The notes: generated from the letters alone by a model not told the origin. A DNA stretch of 31,179 bases from Bifidobacteriaceae bacterium UBA2724 (GCA_002353815.1 DEKK01000004.1:1-31179), one strand, 5' to 3'; positions 9,537-18,172 are shown, counted from the first letter of the stretch. A program made the numbers and translations.

Positions 9537-9986
9537 AGTCCAACCTCCTATGGTGCGCGCCCTGCGCACCGTGGGCGCTGGCCGCCATCGTCGTTCCGCG
9601 CGGCCGCGGCCCCAAGCGAAATATCGCAATCTCGTGTTCCTACTGGAGTCTACTCAGCGGTATGGTCTCAGAGCAATGAGAATAAATGAGAACGATTGTT
9701 GTTCGCCGCAGGCCGAACGGTTGCGTCGTGGAACGTCGTCGCCAAACCCGCTGTCCGCCCCGCCTGCGGAGGCCGCCGCCCGACAGTGCCGCTCCGTCAT
9801 GCCGTCGCCGCTGCCGGGTTTGCCCACAGATAAAAATACGACAATAATGTGTGCTGATGGGCGGAGAGCGACCGGCGAATATGCTTCGGACCTCGGGAAG
9901 ACACCGCACCATGCAGACCACCGCCATGCCCCACGCTTCGCGCTGAGCAACCTGGTTCCGCGATAGGTTTACAAGGAGAGAGAGAT
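9537..9986. other. 450-bp divergent intergenic region
   Basis: The region between the divergently transcribed activase (-) and EEP-fold (+) genes. I see no convincing small gene. It contains a plausible forward promoter (9820-9848) and short AT-rich direct repeats (ATGAGAA twice near 9675-9692). The remainder is GC-rich without clear structure. Confidence 0.6.
9820..9848 (+). promoter_or_regulatory. Candidate sigma-A promoter for the EEP-fold gene
   Basis: TTGCCC (9820-9825) and AATAAT (9843-9848) are separated by exactly 17 bases in an otherwise GC-rich region. This would give a 5' leader of about 130 bases before the ATG at 9987. The -35 matches four of six consensus positions and the -10 five of six. 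Confidence 0.45.
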
Positions 9987-11033
9987 ATGCATTCTGAGGA
10001 CAAGGCAGCAGCCGTCATCATCTGGCTGCTTGCCATCATCGCCATCATCGGCACCGCCGCGTGGTTCATTCCCTACTCATGGGAGACCATCCCCGGTTTC
10101 GCGCAATTCGGGGCCCTTGCCGTGTGGTTCTCGATTGTCTGCGTGGTGACGATTGTGCTTGCCCTCCGATTCCGCGAAGGCATCGCGGCCATCGTCTGCG
10201 GCTTCTGCATCATCGTGCAGCTGCTGTGCATGATCCCCTATCTCGGCCACGGATCCACCGAACTCAGCCCCAAGACCCTGGAGCAAATGGCCGCGATGAG
10301 CAACGCGGAGGCCAAGCCCGACGACCGTTGCGCGCGCATCATGACGCTCGACACCGACTGGGGCGGCGCCGACCCCAGCGAGATCGTCGACACCGTGCGC
10401 AACCAGAAAGTCGAGGTCCTGGCGTTGCAACAGGCCAACGACGGCCTCATCGCCACGCTCGAAGCCAACGGGCTGTCGGACTACCTTCCCAAAAAAATCA
10501 TGTCGGCCCCCATCGATGGCACCTACAACGTGATCTACACCATGGCCGACCTGCATGACGCGTCGGCGACGTCCATCGACCCGCAGAACGCGAAGTATCC
10601 GGCGGCCACCCTGGACTTCGACAAGAAGACCATCCGTTTCATCTGCGTGCGCACCGTCCAGCCGAACAGCGCCACGTCAGCGCAGTGGGGCAAATCGCTC
10701 GACGCCATTGCCGACTGGGCCAAGAACAACGTCACCAACAACGACGACACGCCGTACGTGGTGATGGGCGATTTCTACGCGACGACGAACCACAAACATT
10801 TCAGCAACATCCTTGACCACAATTTCCGGGACGCCGCCCGGGTGACGCGGTCGGGATTCCAGTTCACCTGGCCGTCCGACCAGGGGGTGCTGCCCGCCAT
10901 GGCGACATACGACCACATTCTCGTCAACAGCGGCGTGAACGTGGGCAACGCCACGACCGTGAAGATCTCAGGCACCAGCCATAAGGCGGTGCTGGCGGTC
11001 GTGGAACCGAGCCATCTCGACAGCAGCAACTGA
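9987..11033 (+). CDS. Membrane-anchored EEP-fold protein with degenerate active site
   Basis: A 348-residue protein with three N-terminal hydrophobic segments (about residues 8-27, 41-60 and 65-86) followed by an endonuclease/exonuclease/phosphatase (DNase I-like) domain from about 117 to the end. This layout is common in actinobacterial EEP proteins. GDF (Asp262) and the final pair Asp309-His310 are present. Several residues expected to bind metal or phosphate are replaced. The family's MTxN position is Asp122, the LALQE Glu is Gln149, the VxxH His is Arg222 and the GDFN Asn is Tyr264. It is therefore probably not an ordinary nuclease or phosphatase and may be a pseudoenzyme or binding protein at the membrane. 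An AAGGAGAG site precedes the ATG. It appears monocistronic and ends at a strong hairpin. Confidence 0.82.
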   Translation: MHSEDKAAAVIIWLLAIIAIIGTAAWFIPYSWETIPGFAQFGALAVWFSIVCVVTIVLALRFREGIAAIVCGFCIIVQLLCMIPYLGHGSTELSPKTLEQMAAMSNAEAKPDDRCARIMTLDTDWGGADPSEIVDTVRNQKVEVLALQQANDGLIATLEANGLSDYLPKKIMSAPIDGTYNVIYTMADLHDASATSIDPQNAKYPAATLDFDKKTIRFICVRTVQPNSATSAQWGKSLDAIADWAKNNVTNNDDTPYVVMGDFYATTNHKHFSNILDHNFRDAARVTRSGFQFTWPSDQGVLPAMATYDHILVNSGVNVGNATTVKISGTSHKAVLAVVEPSHLDSSN

Positions 11034-11040
11034 CCGTAGC

Positions 11041-11059
11041 CCTGGCGCCGAGCGCCAGG
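11041..11059. repeat. 8-bp palindrome downstream of the EEP-fold gene
   Basis: CCTGGCGC-CGA-GCGCCAGG is a perfect 8-bp hairpin just after the stop codon. It may add to transcript 3'-end stability next to the stronger hairpin at 11087-11125. Confidence 0.5.
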
Positions 11060-11086
11060 CATTCCGGTGTCAAACATGACCGGACG

Positions 11087-11125
11087 CGAATGGGGCCCGT
11101 GGTTTTCTTCCACGGGCCCCATTCG
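11087..11125. terminator. Strong hairpin terminator, 16-bp perfect stem
   Basis: The arms 11087-11102 and 11110-11125 are perfectly complementary and enclose a TTTTCTT loop. No T-tract follows, but the stem is very stable. It most likely ends the EEP-fold transcript, and could also work leftward. Confidence 0.7.
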
Positions 11126-11244
11126 TATGGCCGCCGCAAGGCCTTCAAACGGCCGCCGCAAGGGCTTCCATGGGCTTCTATGGACGGCATAGGCTCTCGG
11201 ATGGACCGCCGTGTGGCCCTTCTTTGGCTGGTTATTTGGCTGCC

Positions 11245-11267
11245 ACGCGGCCACTGCATGGCCGCGT
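11245..11267. terminator. 9-bp hairpin downstream of xseB
   Basis: ACGCGGCCA (11245-11253) pairs perfectly with TGGCCGCGT (11259-11267) across a 5-base loop. It lies about 100 bases beyond the xseB stop. There is no T-tract, so it is only a possible terminator for the xseA-xseB transcript. Confidence 0.3.
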
Positions 11268-11365
11268 CTGCGATCGGGAACACGCTGCGTCCCTTCACCG
11301 GACGACACGAACCCGCGGCCGGACCCATGTGGCACCCGGCCACGAATCCTCCGCCGCAAGCGCCG

Positions 11366-11686
11366 TCACAGCTGCGTGCCGGCATGCTCCTCGCCCGACT
11401 GCTGCACGCGGCGCGCCTGCTCGAGCTGCTTGCGTACCTCTTCCAGATACGCCTGCGCGCGGTCTGCGAGCGCCTCGCCGATCTGCCAGTAGCGCATGGA
11501 TTCCTCGAGCGTCAGACCGCCGTGCTGCAGCTTCTCGACGATGGTGGCGAGTTGGTTGCGCGTGCCTTCGTAATCCAAGGAGTCGATCGTGGCGCGGTCC
11601 TCGTCGGTCATGCCCCTGAGCGTCACCTTGGGCAGGGCGCCGTTGGCGTCCTTGTCCGCTGTCGTGTCTTTGCTGTCAGTTGCCAT
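11366..11686 (-). CDS. xseB: Exodeoxyribonuclease VII small subunit
   Basis: A 106-residue small subunit of exonuclease VII, which degrades single-stranded DNA processively from both ends in complex with XseA. After a polar N-terminus of about 35 residues comes the two-helix core: LDYEGTRNQLATIVEKLQHG, then LTLEESMRYWQIGEALADRA, then a charged helix rich in Glu, Arg and Gln. This is the conserved pattern of the family. The N-terminal tail and slightly greater length than the ~80-residue enterobacterial protein are common in actinobacteria. GAAAGGA precedes the ATG at 11686. It lies 125 bp downstream of xseA on the same strand, so the two subunits are probably co-transcribed. Confidence 0.93.
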   Translation of the reverse strand: MATDSKDTTADKDANGALPKVTLRGMTDEDRATIDSLDYEGTRNQLATIVEKLQHGGLTLEESMRYWQIGEALADRAQAYLEEVRKQLEQARRVQQSGEEHAGTQL

Positions 11687-11811
11687 CGCTGTCCTTTCGC
11701 TAGTGATGTCGTTGCGTTTCGTTTTCGTTCGTCATGAAGTCGCGGAGAGGCTGCGTCGTTTGCCGGCGCCGCTTACACGCCTGCGCCGCACGCGGCCTGC
11801 AGAGCCCGGGG

Positions 11812-13074
11812 TCATTCCATCCGGCATCCTTCGGTTTTGCGGGCGCCGATGATGCCGCGTCTCACGCGGATCGTGACGGACGCGCCGTCGTCGATCTCGT
11901 CCGGATCGGTGATGACATGCCCGTCGTCGCCCTGCACCACGGCGTATCCGCGGTTGAGGGTGGATTGCGGGCTGAGCGCGGTGAGCGTGGAACGCTGCCC
12001 TTCGATGTCGGGGTCTTCGAAGGCGACGAAACGCTCCATCTGGCCAATGATCCGTTCGCGGATATGCTCGAGCCGCTCCATGGGACGGTCGACCATGGAT
12101 TCCGGGTTGGTGAGCAACGGATTGTTGAGATACCCCCTGAGGGCGATTTCGTTTTCGCGATACACACGGTCGATGTATTCGTTCACCCGGCGCCTGTTGT
12201 CTGCGATGGCCCTGCTTTGCTCCTCGCAGCTGGGCGTCACGGCGATGGCGGCGCCTGTCGGCGTCGTGGCGCGGTAATCGACCGCCAGTTCGATGAGCGT
12301 CCAGTCGTTCTCATGCCCGATGGCCGAGACGATGGGCTTGACGCACGCCGCCGCCGCGCGGACGACGCCTTCGTCGGAGAATCCGATGAGGTCCTCGAAG
12401 CTTCCGCCGCCACGCGCCACGATGATGACATCGACCTCAGGGTCGGCATCGAGCTTGCGGATGGCGTCCGCGACCTCCTGGGGGCATTTGACACCCTGCA
12501 TATGCACATAGGCCATCGTGAATTCGACCGGCCACCTCAGGCGCGCGTTCTTGACCACATCCCCTTCGGCCTGGGAATCCGGCGCGCAGATGAGGCCGAT
12601 GCGCCGCGGGAACTCCGGCAGCGGCCTTTTGCGCTCCTGATCGAACAGCCCTTCCCCCTTGAGCTTGCGCTTGAGCTGCTCGATCTGAAGGACCAGGTTG
12701 CCCTGCCCTTCGCGGAAGACCTCGTCGCACACGACGGACAGCCGCGTGGCCCTCTCCCACACGTTCGGCCTGCCGCGCACCACGATTTTCTCGCCTTGTC
12801 TGAGGCCGAGGTCGCGCACTTTCTTCGAGAAAGCCGAGTACCCCACCAGCTGGACGGTGTTCTCTTCGAATTCGTCCTTGAGCGTGATGTAGCACAGGTT
12901 CGCGCGCCTAATGTCGATCTGATTGATCTGCCCCACGATCCATGACGCCGGCCAGCCTTCGACCGCCGTTGCGTACATATGGCTGACGTAGCTCACCGGC
13001 CACGGGTCATCGCGGCTTGTGAGACGCGCGAGCCTGGGAATCTCTTTGCCGCCCCACTGGACCATGTCAGGCAT
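11812..13074 (-). CDS. xseA: Exodeoxyribonuclease VII large subunit
   Basis: A 420-residue catalytic subunit of exonuclease VII. An N-terminal OB-fold (about residues 20-120) is followed by the catalytic domain, which begins at FPRRIGLICAP. This domain contains the diagnostic VARGGGSFEDL, FSDEGVVRA, PIVSAIGHENDWT and VDYRATTPTGAA blocks. The Asp of HENDWT and the TPT loop are retained, so it should be active. The C-terminal part is predicted helical (ENEIALRGYL onward) and ends in a short beta-rich tail (LNRGYAVVQGDDGHVI), as in the family. AAGGGGAG lies upstream of the ATG at 13074; an in-frame Met three codons later is an alternative. An intrinsic terminator immediately upstream insulates it from the decayed locus at its 5' side. 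Confidence 0.94.
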   Translation of the reverse strand: MPDMVQWGGKEIPRLARLTSRDDPWPVSYVSHMYATAVEGWPASWIVGQINQIDIRRANLCYITLKDEFEENTVQLVGYSAFSKKVRDLGLRQGEKIVVRGRPNVWERATRLSVVCDEVFREGQGNLVLQIEQLKRKLKGEGLFDQERKRPLPEFPRRIGLICAPDSQAEGDVVKNARLRWPVEFTMAYVHMQGVKCPQEVADAIRKLDADPEVDVIIVARGGGSFEDLIGFSDEGVVRAAAACVKPIVSAIGHENDWTLIELAVDYRATTPTGAAIAVTPSCEEQSRAIADNRRRVNEYIDRVYRENEIALRGYLNNPLLTNPESMVDRPMERLEHIRERIIGQMERFVAFEDPDIEGQRSTLTALSPQSTLNRGYAVVQGDDGHVITDPDEIDDGASVTIRVRRGIIGARKTEGCRME

Positions 13075-13156
13075 GACACTCCCCTTTCACCAACATGCGT
13101 ACGTCTACTGTGCCATATTTTCTCATGCATTCCGGCGGGATTTCGCTCAGGGCGAG

Positions 13157-13190
13157 AAAAAGAAAACCGCTCCCCCGTGGAGGGGAGCGG
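13157..13190 (-). terminator. Intrinsic terminator reading leftward
   Basis: On the minus strand a perfect 9-bp GC stem (13182-13190 with 13167-13175, 6-base loop) is followed by TTTTCTTTTT (13166-13157). This is the clearest rho-independent terminator in the window. It can only serve a minus-strand transcript arriving from about 13200-13650, where only a disrupted reading frame remains. Confidence 0.85.
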
Positions 13191-13254
13191 GCGAGTTGTC
13201 ATGGCGAACTGTCATGACGAGGGCGATGACGCATGCGTCAGGTCCGTGCGGCCG

Positions 13255-13649
13255 TCATGTCACCGCACGGCATGGCGGCGACCCCGCCATCAGCTTGCGC
13301 CTGATGGATGTGTTGGTCATATCTTTCTCTTCTTGCCAATCTCCAGACGCATCGCCATGTACTGCGACCCTTCCGCGGATTCCATAACCCAGGTGACAAG
13401 CGGGGATATGTGATGCGTAGGCGCAACGATCACGCGCCTGATTCCATGTCGTCAGCGGTCACCGTGGCATAGGAATCGATTGATTTCGTGGACCACGCCA
13501 CCGAATTGTCAGCCCCCACCGACGCTTCCCTGTAGTTCCACGCCGTCCGCGGCGAAAGCGCCCGGCACAAGCAGGAAAACAGCCGCCACGACTGCCGCGG
13601 CACACACTGCAACGTGGTTTCCCGGAGCGAATACCCGACGATTGTGCAT
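13255..13649 (-). pseudogene. Disrupted small secreted protein locus
   Basis: From the ATG at 13649 (AAAGGGG just upstream) a 46-residue frame reads as a signal peptide: charged MHNRR start, hydrophobic AVVAAVFLLVPG and an AFA-ADG cleavage-like site. It stops at 13509. The neighbouring frame continues plausibly (ADNSVAWSTKSIDSYATVTADD) to a stop at 13430. A third frame continues (SPLVTWVMESAEGSQYMAMR, ending KKRKI) to a stop at 13317, overlapped ATGA-style by a 21-residue frame ending at 13255. The pieces together look like one exported protein of roughly 110 residues broken by two frameshifts, with its own terminator downstream. An intact 46-residue exported peptide is the alternative. I recognise no family. 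Confidence 0.45.
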
Positions 13650-14174
13650 ATGCCCCTTTCTCTTCTTTTTCTTTCTTCATATGGCGATTCTTCATGGATG
13701 CGCCGGATTGCCTGTCGCAGACCCCACGTGGCAAGCACCATGCGGAATCCATTCACCGAGGCACCCTGCGAATCCATGCTGCCCGCAGTAAACCTCGCGG
13801 CAATGAACCACATTCAAGAAGGCGAAGGCTTCGCTAAAATTGCCCACACACGGGATTCCCCCAAGGCATCCGCCATCCCGGCGGGTTCTAGTGAACGTCT
13901 CGGCGCGTCGCTCCGCCATGCTGCGAGCCTTGGAATCTCGCGCCTCCGCCAATGCACCGAAAAAGTTTTACAACGCAACTGTCATCCCATGAAAACACAT
14001 CGCTCCCATCGGCGACGCATGACCGAAATCCCAAAATCTAACACTTTGATCCGAATCCGTTCATTTATTGGCAGCGATGGCATCGACAGCCCGCACAACC
14101 CCGGTCTTTCGCCCCGCTTCCCCGCACGTCGCGCCCCTCCCTTCAAGTACTATATGGTCTCAGAGGTGATTTCA
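13650..14174. other. 525-bp region upstream of the MEMO1-AMMECR1 gene
   Basis: The downstream gene's frame is open through much of this stretch, but its translation lacks conserved character and the convincing start is at 14175. A TAAAAT (13835-13840) and a TACTAT (14148-14153) are possible -10 elements without good -35 partners. I see no RNA gene or other structure. Confidence 0.5.
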
Positions 14175-15902
14175 ATGGCGATTCCCCCTAAACAGGCATA
14201 CGTGCGTCCGGCCGCGGTTGCCGGTTCGTTCTACCCAGCAGACCCGTTCCTTCTTCGAGAGCATGTGCGCAAGGAGCTTCGCAAGGCGATGGCCGCGACG
14301 GTCGCGATGACGCAGACCGGCATCCTCAAAGCCAGCGTCCCCAAGGCCGTGATCGTGCCCCATGCCGGATACCAGTTCTCCGGCGGCACGGCAGCCCTGG
14401 CATACGCATTGCTGGAACGCGGCCGCGGCGAAATCACGCGAGCCGTGATACTCGGCCCCACCCATCGCGTGGCGGTCCGCGGCGTGGCGTGCTGCAACGC
14501 GACGGCTTTCGACACTCCGCTGGGAGCGATGCAGGTGGACGTCGAAGCGGAGCGGCGCGCGCTGGACCAGGCACCCGCGATGATCGTGAACGACGCGACG
14601 CACGAACGCGAGCATGCCGTGGAGGTGCAGCTCCCCTTCGTGAACGAAACGCTGGGCGACGTCGACATCGTGCCGCTGAACGTAGGCGACGCCACCCCGC
14701 GCGAGGTCGGCGACGTGCTGCGGGCGCTGTGGGGCGGCCCCGAGACGGCGATCATCATCAGCTCCGACCTGTCGCATTACTTCCCGCACGAAACCGCGCG
14801 ACGTCTCGACGATGAGACGATAGGGCGCATCAGCGAGTCCGCGACCCCCATCCGCCCCGACCGCGCATGCGGGGCCTATCCCATCAACGGACTTCTCGAG
14901 GTGTGCAAAGAGAAGGGGCTGCACCCCGTGCTTCTGGGCCGCTCCACGTCAGGCGACGACGACGAAGTGTCGCCGGCAGGGTCGGAGCGCATCCCCATCG
15001 CCGATCTGAACGAAGCCGTGGTCGGATACGCATCGTTCGCCGTGTGGCAGGACGACGCCACGGCATCCGATGCCGCCGCCCGGTCCGCCGGCAACGCCGC
15101 GTCGGCCACCTCCGCGCGCAGAAGCGTCCGCATGACGAGCGCCGGCGGCAAGGCGGACGATGGTGCCGCCGGTGCCGACGATGCCGGCGAACGTCACGAA
15201 GGCACGGGTTCGTCAGACAAGGGTGCGGCCGCCGCGGATGCCACGGACGACGGCAAAGGCCCGGCCTCCGGAACCCCGGGCGGGAATCCGCGTCGGTCAC
15301 GGGACCTGCCCGCGGAAGGGACAGACGCATCCGCCGGCGATTTCGAATACACCGACCGCATGGGCGACACCCTGCTGCTGTTGGCACGCAACGCCATCGC
15401 GCGGGCACTGCACTTCCCCGAAGAACCGCTCAAATCCAACGAACCGTGGCTCAAGCGCCATGCCGCGACGTTCGTGACGCTCACGGAGAACGGACAGCTT
15501 CGCGGATGCATCGGCACTCTGCAGCCCTACCAGTCCATCGGCAAGGACGTGCAGGACCATGCCATCGCCGCGGCCTTCGACGATCCACGCTTCGCCCCGG
15601 TTTCGGAAAGCGAATACCCGCAGCTCACGGTCGAGGTGTCGGTGCTGAGCCAGCCGAAGCGCATCCTCGCGCGCACGCGCGAGGACCTGCTCGCCGCGCT
15701 GCGCCCGTATTTCGACGGGCTGATCATCACTGACGGCGCACATCGCGCCACGTTCCTGCCGCAGGTCTGGGAGCAGCTCAACAATCCGCACGACTTCGTG
15801 TCGCATCTGCTGCTCAAAGCCGGGCTCCCCGGCGATTATTGGAGTGACACCATCAGGGCGGAACGCTATTCGGTGATGTCGTTCACCGAGCCGGAAAGCT
15901 AG
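14175..15902 (+). CDS. MEMO1-AMMECR1 fusion (AmmeMemoRadiSam proteins B and A in one chain)
   Basis: A 575-residue fusion. Residues 1 to about 285 form a MEMO1-like domain: VIVPHAGYQFSGG with His63, LGPTHRV with His97, HEREHAVEVQLPF, SSDLSHYFPHE and ACGAYP with Cys232. The two His and the Cys match the metal-binding triad of MEMO1-type proteins. A low-complexity Ala/Gly/Asp/Ser linker spans about 290-388. Residues from about 389 form an AMMECR1 domain with the signature LRGCIGTLQPY (Cys445). In many prokaryotes these two families co-occur with a radical SAM enzyme, forming a system of unknown chemistry; no such gene is in this window. GAGGTGA precedes the ATG at 14175. The transcript ends at a strong hairpin shared with def. 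Confidence 0.9.
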   Translation: MAIPPKQAYVRPAAVAGSFYPADPFLLREHVRKELRKAMAATVAMTQTGILKASVPKAVIVPHAGYQFSGGTAALAYALLERGRGEITRAVILGPTHRVAVRGVACCNATAFDTPLGAMQVDVEAERRALDQAPAMIVNDATHEREHAVEVQLPFVNETLGDVDIVPLNVGDATPREVGDVLRALWGGPETAIIISSDLSHYFPHETARRLDDETIGRISESATPIRPDRACGAYPINGLLEVCKEKGLHPVLLGRSTSGDDDEVSPAGSERIPIADLNEAVVGYASFAVWQDDATASDAAARSAGNAASATSARRSVRMTSAGGKADDGAAGADDAGERHEGTGSSDKGAAAADATDDGKGPASGTPGGNPRRSRDLPAEGTDASAGDFEYTDRMGDTLLLLARNAIARALHFPEEPLKSNEPWLKRHAATFVTLTENGQLRGCIGTLQPYQSIGKDVQDHAIAAAFDDPRFAPVSESEYPQLTVEVSVLSQPKRILARTREDLLAALRPYFDGLIITDGAHRATFLPQVWEQLNNPHDFVSHLLLKAGLPGDYWSDTIRAERYSVMSFTEPES

Positions 15903-15932
15903 ACGGCGAGCAAACACCAAGGACGCAAACAG

Positions 15933-15964
15933 CAAGGGCCCGGCTCCATGAAGCCGGGCCCTTG
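15933..15964. terminator. Bidirectional terminator between MEMO1-AMMECR1 and def
   Basis: A perfect 13-bp stem (15933-15945 with 15952-15964) and a 6-base loop lie exactly between two convergent stop codons. It most likely ends both transcripts. Confidence 0.75.
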
Positions 15965-15968
15965 TGCG

Positions 15969-16625
15969 TCAGAGCTCGAAGCCCAGCACCTTCGCCGCCT
16001 CGGTGGGCACCGGGTCGTCGCACCAGTAATAGACGAGGTTCTCGTCGTCCGTCAGGGAGCGGATCTGAGCCTTGTCGATGTACACCTCGCCGCTCAGATG
16101 GTCGGTCTCGTGCTGGAAGATGCGCGCCGGCCAGCCGTGCAGGTTCTCGGTGTGGCGCTCGCCCTGCTCGTCCTGCCACGTCGCCTCGATGTCGAGCCAG
16201 CGCTTGCGCACAGCCTGGTAGCCGGAGAACGACAGGCAGCCTTCGTAATACGACGCCGTGGCATCGCTCGTCGGCTTGTAGCTGGGGTTGATGATCACAT
16301 GGAACGGGAAGTCCTGGATCTCGCGCGGATCGCCTTCGTCGTCGTCGCGCTTGTGGTCCTCGACCACCGCGAGCGCCAGACCCAGTCCGATCTGCGGGCC
16401 GGCGAGGCCGACGCCCGGCGCCTCGAGCATGGTCTTGCGCATGACCTTGATGAGGTTCTTCAGGGTGCGCTCGTCGAGCTGACCCACGTATTCCTCGGTC
16501 TGCTGGCGCAGCACGGGCTCGCCCATCTGGGTGATGGGCAGGATGCCGTCCTTGCCCGCCTGCGCGATCATCTCGCGCACGGCCTTGTCAAGGTGCTTGT
16601 TTTTGTTCGCCTTGTCGAATGCCAT
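15969..16625 (-). CDS. def: Peptide deformylase
   Basis: A 218-residue metallo-hydrolase that removes the N-formyl group from nascent proteins. All three family motifs are present: GVGLAGPQIG (71-80), EGCLSF (Cys130) and HETDH (His172, Glu173, His176). Cys130 and the two histidines bind the metal, usually Fe2+, and Glu173 is the catalytic base. In motif I the usual GxGLAAPQ has Gly in place of the second Ala. The N-terminus is longer than in E. coli Def (~168 residues), and there is an extended C-terminal tail, both usual in bifidobacterial and other actinobacterial forms. AAGGCAG precedes the ATG. It lies 85 bp downstream of glmM on the same strand and may be co-transcribed with it. Confidence 0.95.
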   Translation of the reverse strand: MAFDKANKNKHLDKAVREMIAQAGKDGILPITQMGEPVLRQQTEEYVGQLDERTLKNLIKVMRKTMLEAPGVGLAGPQIGLGLALAVVEDHKRDDDEGDPREIQDFPFHVIINPSYKPTSDATASYYEGCLSFSGYQAVRKRWLDIEATWQDEQGERHTENLHGWPARIFQHETDHLSGEVYIDKAQIRSLTDDENLVYYWCDDPVPTEAAKVLGFEL

Positions 16626-16710
16626 GGTCTGCCTTTCAATCGGTGTTGCTGTGCCTGTCGGTAGATGGTTGGGAGGATGGGCGCCAGGACCTTCGCCGGC
16701 GCCGGGCTCG

Positions 16711-18087
16711 TTACATCTTGAGCTCGTCGGCCACGACCTGCGCCAGACGGCGGCAGACCTCGTCGGCCTGTTTCTGCGTGGCGGCCTCGACCATGACGCG
16801 CACCAGCGGTTCGGTGCCGGACGGGCGCAGAAGCACGCGGCCGGTGTCTCCGAGAACCTTCTCTTCGTGCGCCACGGCGGCCTGGACGGCGGCGTTCGTG
16901 GTGGCGGCCTTCTTGTCGACGCCCGGCACGTTGATGAGCGTCTGCGGCAGCTGCGGGAAGTCGGCGGCGAGCTCCTTGAGGCTCTTGCCGCTCGTGACGA
17001 CCTCGTAGCTCAGACGCAGCGCGGTGAGGGTGCCGTCGCCGGTCGTGGCGAATTCACGGTTGATGACGTGGCCGGACTGCTCGCCGCCCAGCGTGTAGCC
17101 GCCGCGGAGCATCTCTTCGAGCACGTAACGGTCGCCGACGTTGGTCTGCACCGTCTTGATGCCCATGTCCTTGAGGGCGAGCCTGAGCCCCAGGTTGCTC
17201 ATGACGGTGACGACGAGGGTGTCGTGCGCCAGCTTGTTTTCACGCTTGTAGGCGCGGGCGAGGATGCCCATGATCTGGTCGCCGTTGACAAGCGTGCCGT
17301 CTTCGTCCACCGCGAGGCAGCGGTCGGCGTCACCGTCGAAGGCCACGCCCATCTGCGCGTCGGATGCCTTGACCATGGCCTGCAGCTGCTCGGGGTGGGT
17401 GGAGCCGGCGTGGTCGTTGATGTTATAGCCATCCGGCGAAGCGTTGATGACCACCACGTCGGCGCCCGCGCGACGCAGCGCCTCCGGGGCCACGACGGAC
17501 GTGGCGCCGTTCGCGCAGTCTGCGACGATGCGCAGGCCCTTGAGCGGCTGGGGAGCCGGCGCGGTCGCGTCCTCGGGCTGAGGGGCGACGGCGGAGACCA
17601 GGTGATCGATGTACAGGTTGGTGGCGGTCACGGTGTCGTGCGAGATGCGGCCCACGCCGGCGCCGGTCGGGCGCTCCCAGTCCTGGCCGAGGATCGCCTC
17701 GATCTCGTCTTCCTTGGCGTCGGGCAGCTTGAAGCCACCGCGGGCGAAGAACTTGATGCCGTTGTCGGGCATGGGGTTGTGCGACGCCGAGATGACGGCG
17801 CCCATTTCGACGTTGAGCACCGAGGTGAGGTAGGCGATGCCCGGGGTCGGGATGATGCCGACGTCGATCACGTCGAATCCGCCCGCCGCCATGCCAGCGC
17901 CGAGCGCCGCGGCGAGGAAGTCGCCGGACACGCGGGTGTCGCGGCCGATCAGCGCACGATGGCGCCCCTCCGTATGGTCGTCTCCCAACACGCGCACCGC
18001 GGCATCGCCGAGGTTCAGCGCAAGCTGAGCATCCAAATCACGATTGGCCAATCCTCGCACACCATCGGTGCCGAACATCTGTGGCAT
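16711..18087 (-). CDS. glmM: Phosphoglucosamine mutase
   Basis: A 458-residue enzyme that converts glucosamine-6-phosphate to glucosamine-1-phosphate, feeding UDP-GlcNAc and peptidoglycan synthesis. It shows the four-domain phosphohexomutase pattern. The catalytic phosphoserine is Ser102 in VISASHNPMPDNG. The Mg2+ loop FDGDADRC lies near 245-255, the sugar-binding GEQSGHVI near 335-345 and the phosphate-binding RPSGTEPLVRVM near the C-terminus. Serine at 102 is at the canonical GlmM position, which with the MFGTDGVRG start separates it from phosphomannomutases. AAGGAG precedes the ATG at 18087. A hairpin upstream separates it from pepN. Confidence 0.95.
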   Translation of the reverse strand: MPQMFGTDGVRGLANRDLDAQLALNLGDAAVRVLGDDHTEGRHRALIGRDTRVSGDFLAAALGAGMAAGGFDVIDVGIIPTPGIAYLTSVLNVEMGAVISASHNPMPDNGIKFFARGGFKLPDAKEDEIEAILGQDWERPTGAGVGRISHDTVTATNLYIDHLVSAVAPQPEDATAPAPQPLKGLRIVADCANGATSVVAPEALRRAGADVVVINASPDGYNINDHAGSTHPEQLQAMVKASDAQMGVAFDGDADRCLAVDEDGTLVNGDQIMGILARAYKRENKLAHDTLVVTVMSNLGLRLALKDMGIKTVQTNVGDRYVLEEMLRGGYTLGGEQSGHVINREFATTGDGTLTALRLSYEVVTSGKSLKELAADFPQLPQTLINVPGVDKKAATTNAAVQAAVAHEEKVLGDTGRVLLRPSGTEPLVRVMVEAATQKQADEVCRRLAQVVADELKM

Positions 18088-18172
18088 TGCAGCTCCTTGA
18101 AAAGCGCCTGAACGGCGCAGTCTTACGCAATAATCGCATCGGCGGAACCGACGCATCCATCCAATAAATATA

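Noticed and set aside
9661..9673. TATGGTCTCAGAG, also present just before the MEMO1-AMMECR1 gene (14153-14165)
   Set aside because: A 13-base match is expected several times by chance in 31 kb, and the two contexts differ otherwise.
4428..9689. An open frame of 1753 codons on the plus strand opposite the giant activase gene
   Set aside because: Its translation lacks conserved motifs and is rich in Arg, His, Val and Leu as expected from the complement of GC3-biased codons. The minus-strand gene explains the region fully. Such long antisense frames are common in high-GC genomes.
9692..9706. GAACGATTGTTGTTC as a possible LexA/SOS box
   Set aside because: Actinobacterial SOS boxes need GAAC-N4-GTTC; here the spacer is seven bases.
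11090..11737. A 215-codon plus-strand frame over the xseB region
   Set aside because: It overlaps the hairpin terminator and xseB, and has no ribosome binding site or family resemblance.
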